DNA of 64,000 nucleotides from Drosophila persimilis (lineage: Eukaryota; Arthropoda; Insecta; Diptera; Drosophilidae): contig NW_020825294.1 of NCBI RefSeq assembly GCF_003286085.1, positions 5,952,001-6,016,000 on the forward strand. Direction: 5' to 3'. Each line of letters starts with the position of its first letter. The first letter of the stretch is position 1. Made by a program: the position numbers and the translations under genes. The notes under the pieces are model-generated. The model searched no databases and was not told where the DNA came from. It saw nothing but the letters and a program-made list of their open reading frames with translations. Below, one piece after another: positions 42,741 to 54,310 of the stretch.

Positions 42741-45700
42741 GCTCTCGGCAACAACAACCGATAATGCGCCCACGACTCTAGCTCTCGGCAAATGCAAAAG
42801 TCGACGCTCGTGTGATGCAAAAGAAGCAACCAACGGGACTCTTCATAGCAACGTTGTTTCTGTTTTCTGTCGAACGCTTCTCTTGTTACTGCAATACGAC
42901 TACGGGATGCCCTTTGTGCCCTCTTTTTAGTGCAATACAATTTGTGCCCTTTATTCTACGAATCTTCCACATAAATGGTTGATATCGTTGCTGATTTTTG
43001 TGTGTAGGTTATTGATTTTTTCAACAATATTTTAATTTGTGAATATTATTTTTATTACCTTTTCAAAGACTCTAATATATATATATATTTTCTACTATTA
43101 ATAGTGATCTTAAATATATTTTATTATAGTTTCTTCTACCATACATACCTTTAAATTATCAGGCCCATCCTACACCATCTTCTTAGGGTATTAAAAAAAA
43201 AAACATAAGATGCCAGACGGCAGCATTTGTTGTTGTTGTTGCTGGATCTGCACGTCCAAGTCCGTCGCCTCGCAAGTTGTCGCCTTTCTGGAGTATAAGG
43301 TAGAATTTTTCGGTGTCTGCTCGGCTGCCCGCCTGCCCCCGCGCCCCCCATTTGTGCCTAAATATCTTTACTTATTTTTGGACATACTTGATTGAAGTAT
43401 TTATGAGATTTCAGGCATTCGTGTAATTTTCCTTTGAGCTTTAAGTTACTTGCGAGTTGTGTTTAATTCAAAAAACAAAAAAAAGAGTTAAATGTAGGAA
43501 CTACAGGCAATATATATTTATACATATTTACATGTGCATGTCTCTCTCTCCCTCTCTCTCTGTTGGCTCCATGTTTGTCAGATGAAAAGATATGTCTTTA
43601 CATGTTTTAATTTTCTTGGAAATTGTTGTTCGAGTCGAAACCGAAAACGCCAGCAAAAGACTTTGCCACACGGTGATGGAGATACCGGAGGAGGCACAGG
43701 GGGCAACAGCAACAGCAGCAGCCGACTCTCAAGATATTTCTTGGGCCTTCTCCTTTTTTTTATTATTTTGGTTTTTGGGTAGTTTGTTTTTTGTTTTTAA
43801 GTGAAATGTTAAACCTTTTGACAGCGGTAGTTTTCTTATTTAATTTATTTTATTTGCGGTATTTAGTCCCGTCTCTCCTTGCCCCCCATCCGTTCCCTTA
43901 TTCCACACTCCATTCTTTGGAATTCAATTTTGGCTTTTTGTTTAGAGTTTTCTGCTCCCCTCTCTCTCTGTCTCTCCGTCTCTCTGTCTCTGTCTGCCAG
44001 AGCTGTCTTTCTCTGCGTATTTTAATGTCAAACAATTGACATGCTTGGTCTTAAGCATCTCTCTTTCTGGCTCTCTGGCTCACTGGCTCTTCTTTTTGGG
44101 GTTTTTGTGGCCAATAATTAAGGCTGACAATTTGGCCAAAAACAGACAGAGACGGAGAGAGAGACATAGAGAGATATAGAGAGAGACAGACAGAGATATA
44201 TAGAAAGAGACAGAGTCGGTTAGAATTTTGCTTAAAATTGTTAAAGTTTTCTTGTCGGTTGTTGTGGTCTTTCCCTCCCCCTCCACCCCTTAAGAGAGTG
44301 AGAAATTTAGAGAATATATTATTTAAATTTGTATCTTTTCTTGTTAAGAAATAGATCTTTAATGTATCTTCAAGTTGTTCCCATAAAAAGTGCAGATTTT
44401 TGCGAAATTTCTGCTTCGTTTTGGGTAGATTCTCGGAATTCTTACAGAGACGCAACTCTTGGATACTTTCTTGAAGCCCATGGCATTCCCCAAGTATTTA
44501 TAGATACTTTAGCCCCTAATATCATATAATTTCTATATCGATATCGATCGCCTCCCCCTTGGGATATTTTTAACAATTTCTAGCTGTTGAAAAATTCCTG
44601 AAATTCCCTTTAGCAATTAATCCCTATTACTCGCAGAAGATACTTATGAAACTCTACAACAAATTAGATATAGCGTAAACTTTTCTCGCACTCTCGTATC
44701 CATTTATCTTTAACTTGAGCTAAAGTTAGTTCTTGGTTCTCAGTTTTTTTCCTCTCCTCCTTTTAAACTTTTGATTAGAACAATTGCTCAAGTTTCAGAA
44801 TGCTTTGGGGAGCTTCAAGTGACACCACATGGGGGGTGGGGGGGCGGAACTATCTGGAAAATTACAAATACTTGCGCCTTTTTTCATAGAATTTTCCCAA
44901 TCAATGCCCCGACCCACACCCCCTGCCCCTTTAGAACTTTCTTTTGCTCTTTCTTGTCTCATTTCTCAAGCTCAAAATGACGAAACGCGCAACGTGGATT
45001 ATTAATTACAGTGAGCCCTGAGACTCGAAAGTATCTCTCTGTATCTGTATCTGTATCTGTGCTGCCTGCAGGCATTCGTATCCGAAATCGAATACGAGAA
45101 AAACCCATCCACAGAGCAGAACAGAAGCAGCGGGAGGGGATGGGGGTGTGGGTGGGGGGTACGGGTGCGGGAAGCATTCTCCTCCACTGCCGACTGTGCG
45201 ACAATTTTGACTTTTATAAATATTTTGACTTGTTTTTGTATCTGACAGATTCCTACGGTTCCAGCACCTCCTCCTCCTCCTCCTCCTACCCCGCCTCCTG
45301 CTGCTCCTCCCCCCTCCTCCTGTTCAGGTTCTTCTCCTGATTTCGATTCTGATGATGCTGCTGCTGCTGCCGGCGGCATATCTGTGACAAAACATCATTC
45401 AACGTGTGCAATGATTGATGATGCAACTCAAAAGCAACTTGTACTCAATTTTCACTGCCCCGCTGAGTCCGTGGTACGTGGAGCTTACACACACATAGAT
45501 ACTCTCTCACACAGCCGACATAACTTACCGGGCATGACAAAATGTCACAAATATTCTACAAGCAATTTGTTTAAATATCGCATAAAAAAGAAAGAAAAGA
45601 AAAGACAGAACCAGAACCTGAAGATGAGGCTGCGGCTGGGACTGGGGCTAAGACTAAGGGGGGGGGAGAAAGAGCTTCAAAACTGTGGGAGACGAAGTGA

Positions 45701-48700
45701 GGAATACTCTAAACAATCATTATGGAAGAAATAGTAATGGGTAGAGGTTAATTTGAAGGAAAATATGAACGATATGCCATGAACGATCCATGGAACAACC
45801 CACGAAACTATTTTAAAACCCCCAAATAAATAATACCAATTAAGAAATAAGAATAAATATTTTAAATCAGCGCTGGAAATCAGTTTTAACAACAACACGA
45901 AAGTAAGACCCAAGAGTAAGACCCGAAAGAGACCTCCAGTCCGCGTCATGCACACGCCATGTATATTGTTTTTTTTTAGTACTATTCTCGGGCATTCTCT
46001 TTTGCGTAAGGCACAGAATGACAATTTCGTTAAATATTTTATTTTATTTTACATTTTTCATTATCAAAAGTTTTTTTATTTAACTAAAAAAAATTAAATA
46101 AATAAACATAAATAAAAATTATTATGTTCTAGAAATTTGTATTATGCAAATTATAATTTTTAAAAACTGGCTAAAAATTAAAAAAACATTTGGGAATTTT
46201 TTAATTATTTAAAAATGTTGTAACAGAAAAAACGGCCTTAAGAGAATCACATATAATAATCTACTTCTACTAGATTTCCAATAGCCAAACATAAAGCCAA
46301 GAAGCTCCCAAGCTTCGATATTTATGATAGTTGTAAGACTTGTGTCCACAAATATGCCACCAATCCCGAAGAGTATGATAAAACGAAAGGCAATTGCGTG
46401 ATGCAGTCCAGTCTTTGGACGAAGATTGGAAACGGGCCAAGGAAACCGGGGATGGAGTGAATGAAGGAAGAGCTAGAGCTCTGGAGCTGTAGAGCTGTAG
46501 AGGTGGTGGTGGATCAAGAGCTGGTGGTGGTACCGCTCTATGGAGGCGACAGTGATGGAGCCACAGAAAGGCGCGCAGCCGTGCGGCAATTAATATGTGA
46601 GCAAGATGCAACCATTGCCATTACCATGTGCCTTCAACTTGAACACAAAATAGTTAACTAAAAGCCAGGCCAAGGCAGGGAGTACAAGTAGTAGTAGTCG
46701 GCCATCCCGTACCATCCCAGATGGGGAGCCACATCCAGAATGGTTGCCAGAGGAGCGAGGGGGGGGGAGAGAGCGGAGTTGGAGTCTCGAAGCTGGCAAC
46801 GGCAACAGCTACATGATGTGCAATTACAAGGCGGGCTTGCAACACACAGACCTTGCAACATCCAGCAACAAAGCAACATAAGTGCACAGTGTCTGCCCCC
46901 TGCCACTGCCACTGCCAGTGCCAGTGCCGCAACCACTGCCTTGCTTCAGAATCAGTGGAGGGAACAGGCAACAGCAGGCGAAGCAAAAAATATTGCATCT
47001 TCTCAAGCATTTAATCTTCTTTGCGCCTTTTTTAACCTTTTATTATTATGCCTTCAACGTGCAAACGTTTTGCTACGCTTTATACTCGCATGTGCCTCCC
47101 CATGCCCCATGCACCATGCACCGTGCACCGTGCACCATGCCCCATGCCCCATGCCGCCTCCTCTTCAGCCTTCCGTTTTCGGGGCGCACTTACTCACACG
47201 CCACCAGAACCCATAGCCGGGGTCTCCCCTGTAGAGCAAGAGCGAGGTCTCCCAAACCCAAACCCAAAACCCAAGTGGAATGCCAGCTTCTGGCTTTTGT
47301 TGTTAATAATTTCTTTTCTCTGCCACGGCCATGGCAGGGCTTTTGCAATTAGAATGCGTGTTAAGTGCACAAAGATACAAAAGAAGATACATTTCATGCG
47401 CGGGGGGGGGGGCAATAGGATATGCCTGTGCTGGAACGGAACCACCTTTTGTCTGAGAGATTGGGGTTCCACAGGCGAGTCTAAGGTCTAAGTGGAGTCA
47501 GGGATTTGTTGTACTCTACTCGGGATGTAGTACCTCCATAGGTATCCTAAGGCCAAGGCTTCCAGAGAAGACCTGGGCTGAGATTATTGAGGGTTTAATG
47601 GAAATAATGATGGAAATGGGGATCCACGATTGGGTTCTTCAAGGAAAGAGTGATCCTAAGGCTAACAAAAAACTTCTTCTTGTATTCTAGATTTTTTCTG
47701 GGGATCCCAAGACTTGAGAAATCCACATTCTATGGGTACAAAAAGGCCACTTTTAGAGATCCTGAAAATATACTTTTCTATGCTAAATAACCTTTTCTTA
47801 ATCAAACCCGTTTTGGGTTATTTTTATGGGTTCCAAGGGCTGAAAAGACTAGACAATAGAAACCCATCTACAGGCGGGGAAACCTTTCCTTTAGCCCCCA
47901 GGCCTTGAGCTGGGTCTAGGCTGGCGCTGTTTCCTTTCAACACTTTTCCTCTCTTTTTGTATCAATTTTTGCATACAAACACGAAAATGCGTTGGCCCAT
48001 AAATCTCAAGACAATCACATTTAATTAATTTTTCAATACAAACTCCACCAAAACTCCTCCCAGCCCAAAGAAAATACGAATACATAGAAAAAGCAACCCC
48101 CCTCTATAAAATTGTTTAGACATCCCGGGCACCAGGTTCTACTTAAGCCGCTGATTGGAATGTTTTTATTCAGTCCAGGGAGTGGTTGGTCGTCGATAGA
48201 GAGAGAGAGAGAGGGTTTTGGATTGGGAGGATTTTCAATTAGATAGCTCTTTCGGTACGCTTGTTATTTCGATGGCATTAGAGTCCCCTGATGGGACTTC
48301 TCTGCTGTGGGATTGTCTGATTGTTTGGCTTCGTTCTCGCTCTCTCGCTCTCTCTCTCTCTCGGGGGTTGGGAGGTCAACCATGCGGTTTATTTCGGCAA
48401 TTTGTTAAAGTGAAATTTGCATTAATCCTATGCAGATCTCTCTCTCTCGTTTTTCTCTCTTGTATCTGTATCTGTTATTGCGTTCCACTCAGGCGGCAGT
48501 AATTCGCCGACACAAAACTTTAAGCCTCTCTAAAATGCAAAAATCCATCTTAGGGGTTGGAATATTAATTATTAAACTGTTGGTTAACGATAACATATGG
48601 CTTTATTGTCTGATGGCTTTTCATCAGGTGATGCAGAAAGATGGAAACGGAATTTGAGAGATTTTTTTTTCTGAATCAGCCTCAGATTAAAAAGGGATTA

Positions 48701-48779
48701 AATGTGTGCTAGAGATAGAAGAAGAAATTAAATGTGAGAACACTGTGAAGACTCTGAAAAATATCGCCGTCAAACCAAA
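42741..48779. other. Non-coding stretch
   Basis: No credible gene. A TA repeat (43077-43088), GA/CT tracts (43540-43560, 44150-44215, 48198-48212, 48340-48362), TCTGTA repeats (45035-45058), CCTCCT repeats (45270-45320), CTGCCA repeats (46897-46930), CCATGC/ACCGTGC repeats (47101-47158) and a G run (47402-47411) are present. A 30-bp sequence at 45941-45970 recurs at 50323-50352. Confidence 0.55.
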
Positions 48780-49290
48780 AATACTATTGGGTATGTGTCT
48801 CTCTCTAGTATTAATAGTATTATTGAAATGAACTGAATATAAAAATTATTTTGCTAATTTTGTTATTTTTGTTGGTGTTCTTCTAGTATTTTCTACTGTT
48901 TTCTGGGATTTTTTTCTTTTAAATATTTATGATAAAGATTTGCTGGATATCTAGTGGATATATTTGGAATATATTCTAGTATTTGCAGTATTGTTTCTAG
49001 TATTTTTATTGCATCTTTTTGGAATATGTAGGGGAAAACATATTAAAATAAGTATAGTATTTTTTCTAGTGCTTTTATTGGCAATTTTCCTATATGTAGT
49101 ATTATTTTTAGAGTAAACAGTGGTTCTTTCCTAGTATTTGGACATATTTGGTGAATATATTCTAGTATTTTTTGTATATCTAGGATATTTTTTAATTAAC
49201 TTCTAAAAATACAATGGATACGTCTTAATTCTTGTATTAAATTGGGTATTATTGATTGCATCTAGTATTTTTCGAGTAATTTTCTCGATA
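48780..49290. repeat. Degenerate AGTATTTT array
   Basis: TAGTATTTT/TAGTATT words recur about 15 times in the + orientation, often as TTCTAGTATTT, at irregular 20-40-bp spacing. The core word is the same as in 25969-26725 and, inverted, in 52040-52450 and 54010-54310. Confidence 0.65.
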
Positions 49291-52039
49291 TACAGTGAAT
49301 AAATGAAGTGAATATGTGGTGTAGCCAATAAAAGTAGAAACTCTGTTAAGTATTCATGAAACCACTGCATCAACCACTGCATTTATCTACTTCCCCACAC
49401 CCCTTCCGCGCCAGATTCCACTCGCCAGACAGACAGATTCCCTTTCTCCCAAAGTCGCACACAAGTAGCTTCATTAGCATCATACATCTGAAGCTTTCAC
49501 ACCTACACACGTCTCCACTCCCATTCAGAAGATCACTCACTCTCAGCTTCCGTGCAAACAAGTTGAGCTTTCAAAAGCTCACCCACACATGGCCATAAGT
49601 AGGAGTGATAGAGTGTGTGTGTGCGAGATGACGCACTAAATATGCCAGGCTAAAAAAGTGGCTCGACAAAAGCAAAACTACTGTATCTTATAAATACGAT
49701 TACCTTGAGGGGCCCAGGCAGGCAGGCAGGCAGCCAGCTAGAGGCAGCGGAATGCCACGTTATAATTTCACGAAATATTTTCATGAAAAAAAAAATCATC
49801 TACTGAAAAATGCATTAAGTGCAACAGCAGTAACTGCAGCACTGGCGGCAGCAAGGAAGCCATAGGAGTAGGGAAACCTGGACAGCATGAGACTTAAATG
49901 GGGGCCGGGGATCCCTCTTACAGTCGCTCCATCTCCCTCTCTCTCTCTCTCTCTCTCCCTCTCACTGTGTATGTGTTTAAAAAACAAAAAACTGGCTTCA
50001 GGTTTATGGCAGTGCCAAACAAACAAACCCCAACTCACACACAAAGTTCTACTTTTGCTGCTCCTGCTTTCATGTTGTTGTACTCTTTCGCAAAAAGCGG
50101 GTCTTAAGGCTTTTGAAAAGGGGTTTGACCTGAAAAGAAGTACCGGGAAGAAGGTAGAACATAGGGATCGGTCGCAAGACAGGCTTTTGGCTAGGAATCA
50201 CTTGTGGATATGCTTAAAAATCTTTTACCACGACAAAACATTCAAAGAAGTATTTCAATCTTGCAGAAAGTTCAAGAAATATGTTCCTTGATCTTGCGAA
50301 ACGCCCATCGAGCATCAATATACCGCGTCAGGCACACGCCATGCCTATTGTTTCGAGAATCAATGCACCTCTCTGCTCGTCAAATGAACTCTAGGATTCA
50401 TAAGGCAATCTGCCTAGATACTCCCACATTATCTATCCATATTTGACTTATATCTTCAAGAGTATCTAAAGCTTCGTTGCTGTTGCTTGTATCTTTTTGG
50501 TGGCTAGCTTCTTTTGGCTGTGCCTGTGCAACGTTGCAACTGCGACTGCGCCTTAATTCTGTCCACTCCTCCAAGACCCAGAGACAGACACGAAGCGAAA
50601 GACTCTGTTGCACAGACACCAACCACATAGTAAATCTCAGATATATCCGAAAATGCAAGCCTAGATTTGTGTGGCAAAAACACATTCTGCATTCTGCATT
50701 CTGCCATCTGCTAGATACATGCACTCGAATGGTTCTGGGCAAATATTAGAGCTATGTTCGAGTCGAGTCGAGAGCTGTTCCTGCGGCTAAAGATTTAATG
50801 ATTTGCACTTTTATGGAAATAATTTTTACCTCTCTCTCTCTCTTCCTCTCTCTGTCGTGCATCCACAGCAGCGGCAGCATTCTGTGCATGGCAGCAATTA
50901 AAAATATTTAATTATCGTGAAAAAAGTTGTCCGAACATGCGCAACATTTCTCACATGTCCACACAGATACAGCCAGAGATTGGGGCCCCAGCAGCAGCCC
51001 CAGTCGGAACGGTATGGACTCTGCACCATAGAGATGAGCACCTAGGAAAAGGAGAGAGGAGGTGTGCTGTGGCATTCTGTATTAGAATCTACCCAAAAAA
51101 AAAAAGGAAAAGAACTTTGTTTTGGAGAGCGATTTCCTGTGTGTTGTGTTGTGTCCAAAACGAGAAAGATACGGCGTCGGCTGCTGCTTCTTGGGAAACA
51201 ATTTGGCTGGCAGAAGGCGAGGAACCTCACACATATTTCAACACCGGTCCGGTACGGTCCATTCACTTTGAAGATCAGCCGCCACGAAACGGGCTTTTGG
51301 CCTTTAACCCTCTCTCGCATATTAAAGCCCATAATAAAGTCACAAATTTATTGATAATTTGGGATCTCTGAAAACTATGATCCGTGAATAAATTTATGAA
51401 TGAATCGTTAAAGTTATTAACGCTTCTTCTGCGGTTTCTCCTAGGGTGTGTCTCGGCACAGCAGATCTTTGTGGAAGATACTATCTTTTGAAAGCCAACT
51501 GAAATTGCACTAAATTTATAGCCTGCAAAGAGATTTCTGATATCATGCGAGTATATTATAATAAAAGTCGAGAATCTCAAGACTTCCTCAACGCTCGACT
51601 AACCCTCTTTCAGGGGGAGATCAAATGGTATTTACAATAAAAAGAAAATCAAATAGAATGCACTCCCGGAGATTGTTTGATCGTAAACCGGAATATGATC
51701 AAAATATTTGCCACAAATTGCAGGAGAATGTAATTCTCATGCAAAAGGATATTCTGATCGTATTTATGGATTATGTTATTCGATCATAAAAATCAAAGAA
51801 TTTCAAAATTACTTCAATCTTTAAGACAGATAAAAGTGTTTACAGATAGAAGAGAAAACTGGTATGAAAGAATATAAAAAATACTTTCGAAGAATCTTGA
51901 AATCTTTTAAATGTCTTTCTTACGAATCGTCGCGGGGGAAAAGTATGTTCTCCTAATGGATACATGTGTATGGCTTTGTGAAAGCAATTTATGGATTTCA
52001 TTTATCCGTAGTTTACGATTTTTACAGAGCGGGAAGACT
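49291..52039. other. Non-coding stretch
   Basis: No credible gene. A GGCA repeat (49717-49733), a CT tract (about 49935-49956), CT/CTGT tracts near 50830-50855 and the second copy of a 30-bp dispersed sequence (50323-50352) are present. Confidence 0.55.
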
Positions 52040-52450
52040 CCTGCAAAAAATACTGCATAATACTAAAGAAAATATTGTCCAAAATACTTAAGCAAAGATT
52101 TCAAAAAATCTTTTAAAAGCTACCAAAAGAATAATAAATAAAAAATTTAAGAGAAATCTAAAAAATACATAATAAATAAAAAAAACTGAACAAATACTAA
52201 AAATACTGAAAAATAGCAAAAATACTGAAAAATATTCAAAAATACTGAAGAAATACTACAAATAATGTAGCAATTAGTACTTAAAAAAATACTAAACAGA
52301 TACTAAAAAATACTGAACAAATACTACACAATACTGAAGAAATAATAAAAAATACTGAAGAAGTACTAAAAAATACTGTAAGTTTTGTTTGGGAGTTTAA
52401 ATAATGCAACAATTAATACTGAAAAATACTGAAGATATTTAGAAAATATT
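52040..52450. repeat. Degenerate AAATACT array (inverted orientation)
   Basis: AAAATACTGAA/AAATACTAAA words recur about 20 times with 10-20-bp spacing. The word is the reverse complement of the AGTATTT core seen at 25969-26725 and 48780-49290. Confidence 0.75.
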
Positions 52451-54009
52451 ACTTATTTATGGATTATTTTGTTCCGTATTCGACAAGTCTTACTAGGAAA
52501 GGGCAGCAGCAGAGAGAAATGACGATAAAGGGAGAGAGAGAGATGGTGCCAGACACGCCAGACACTGCTAAGCTACTCTGTGAGAGAGGGAGAGCACTTC
52601 ATGCACCTGCTGCTGGCAGACAGACAGACAGATAGACGGACAGACCCCTTAATGAGTTGAGATTCATTATCATTGGATGCCACGTTAGCGCCCTCTTTCA
52701 ATGGAGCCTGGACCCCAGACCCCAGACCCTAGACCCTAGACCATTCCCATTCTTCGAGTAAAAGCCAGCTGTGAAGTGCAATTTGTAATTGTGTCAGACG
52801 GTTGGATAGCTCTGGCCTGGCTCTGGCTCTGGCTCTCGTGTGTTTCGAAGGAGTAAAGAGCATTGAAAGAGCATTGCTCTGTTTCAATTTAATTAGCCAT
52901 TAAAATGTCATGCCAACATTTACGTGATGGCAGCCATAGCAGCCAGCCCCATCGATGGGAGTCGATGGGCGATGGCGATGGCGATGTCGATGACGAGGAT
53001 GCAACTCTCTGGGGTCTAAGCCTTGGCCCAAAGTATCTCAAGCATCTCTCTCCTGTCTGCCAGTAGCTGCTGCTGCTGCCTGCTGCTGCCTGCTGCTGTT
53101 GTTGTTGTTGAATGCATTTGGCCTTATCCACTCGTACAAATCTCAGGACTGTGTGACTCTCACTTCAATTTACTTTACTGAATGGATGGATAGATAGATA
53201 CATAGATGGATGGAATTGACTCTCTAACTGAAAAACCTCACTTTGACTTGACTTCACTTCACTTTTATTTGTCTTTATCTGTGGAAATGTCTTTGATTCA
53301 ATCTCCACACAAACACACACAAGATATGTCTTTATTTCTATATGTTTGCTTTTCCTTGTTTGTTGTTTGTGAATTTAACTAATTAAGTTTCCATTTCTCT
53401 TTCCCTCTCTCTCTCTCTCTCTCTATTTGCAGATGTAAGTGTTTGAAGCCAGCATTTTCAAGATTTTCCCCCCGCGCGCCCCCCTCCAGATCCTCGGAAG
53501 TGCCCACCAGGCAAAAGTGTTTGTACCTCGAAATCTATTTATAATTTATAATCTATCTACTGCGTGTGGGTGTTCTTTTGAGTGTCAAGGTTTTGTTGGT
53601 TTTTCCCCACTCCCTTTTACACGTCGTAATTCCTAATTTATCAATTTGCTTTTTGGCTAAAATTTAATCTTCAGAGAAAATTTGCCGGGTAATTCAATTT
53701 TCCAACTATTTAATTGGTTGGTCTTTTTGTTATGTCAAGGATTTAACAGATAAGCTATCTTAGGAGTTTGCATAAATTATTTCGATTTCCTTGAACTATA
53801 GAAAATTATTTTTAATGTGGGGAAAACTTAATTTTCTATGAAAATAGATGGAATAAACTCTATGAAAATTACATGTGTCCCTTAGCCATTACCTACGAGT
53901 ATTTTTCAATAAGTATTTTCAATTCTTGACGATATCTTCGTTTCGGTCGTTTGAACGGAAGGGCGCCCTAAGAATAGATTTTTAAAACAATTGACACGCA
54001 TTTCCAAAA
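52451..54009. other. Non-coding stretch
   Basis: CAGACAGACAGA (52615-52640), CCCCAGACCCTAGACC repeats (52711-52742), CTGCTGCTGC (53068-53110) and a CT tract (about 53407-53424) are seen. The CT tract leads into TATTTGCAG and, after AT, GTAAGTG at 53435, an almost recursive splice arrangement. No coding exon was recognised. Confidence 0.5.
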
Positions 54010-54310
54010 ATATAGGAAATTTATAAAAATAAAATACGGAAAAATACTGAATTAAATACTGGAAAATATTAAAGCTAAAAATTGAAAAATACTAAAATAA
54101 ATACTGGAAAATACTAAAGCAATAAACAGAAAATTACTAAAATAAATACTGGAAAATACTAAAGCAAAAAACTGAATAATACTTAAATAAATACCGAATA
54201 ATAATTGTATGAAATATACTAAAAAACTATAAAATAACAGATACAAAATTGAAAAATACTAACACAATACAGAAAATGCTGAAAAATACTCGCAAAAAAG
54301 TACTTAAACA
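54010..54310. repeat. Degenerate AAATACT array (inverted orientation)
   Basis: AAATACTGGAAAATACTAAAGC-type words recur over 300 bp, with a partly regular unit of about 60 bp around 54060-54180. It shares the core word with the arrays at 25969, 48780 and 52040. Confidence 0.75.

Noticed and set aside
44536-44543. TATCGATA, a DRE/BEAF-type motif
   Set aside because: About one such 8-base palindrome is expected by chance in 64 kb, and no promoter features accompany it.
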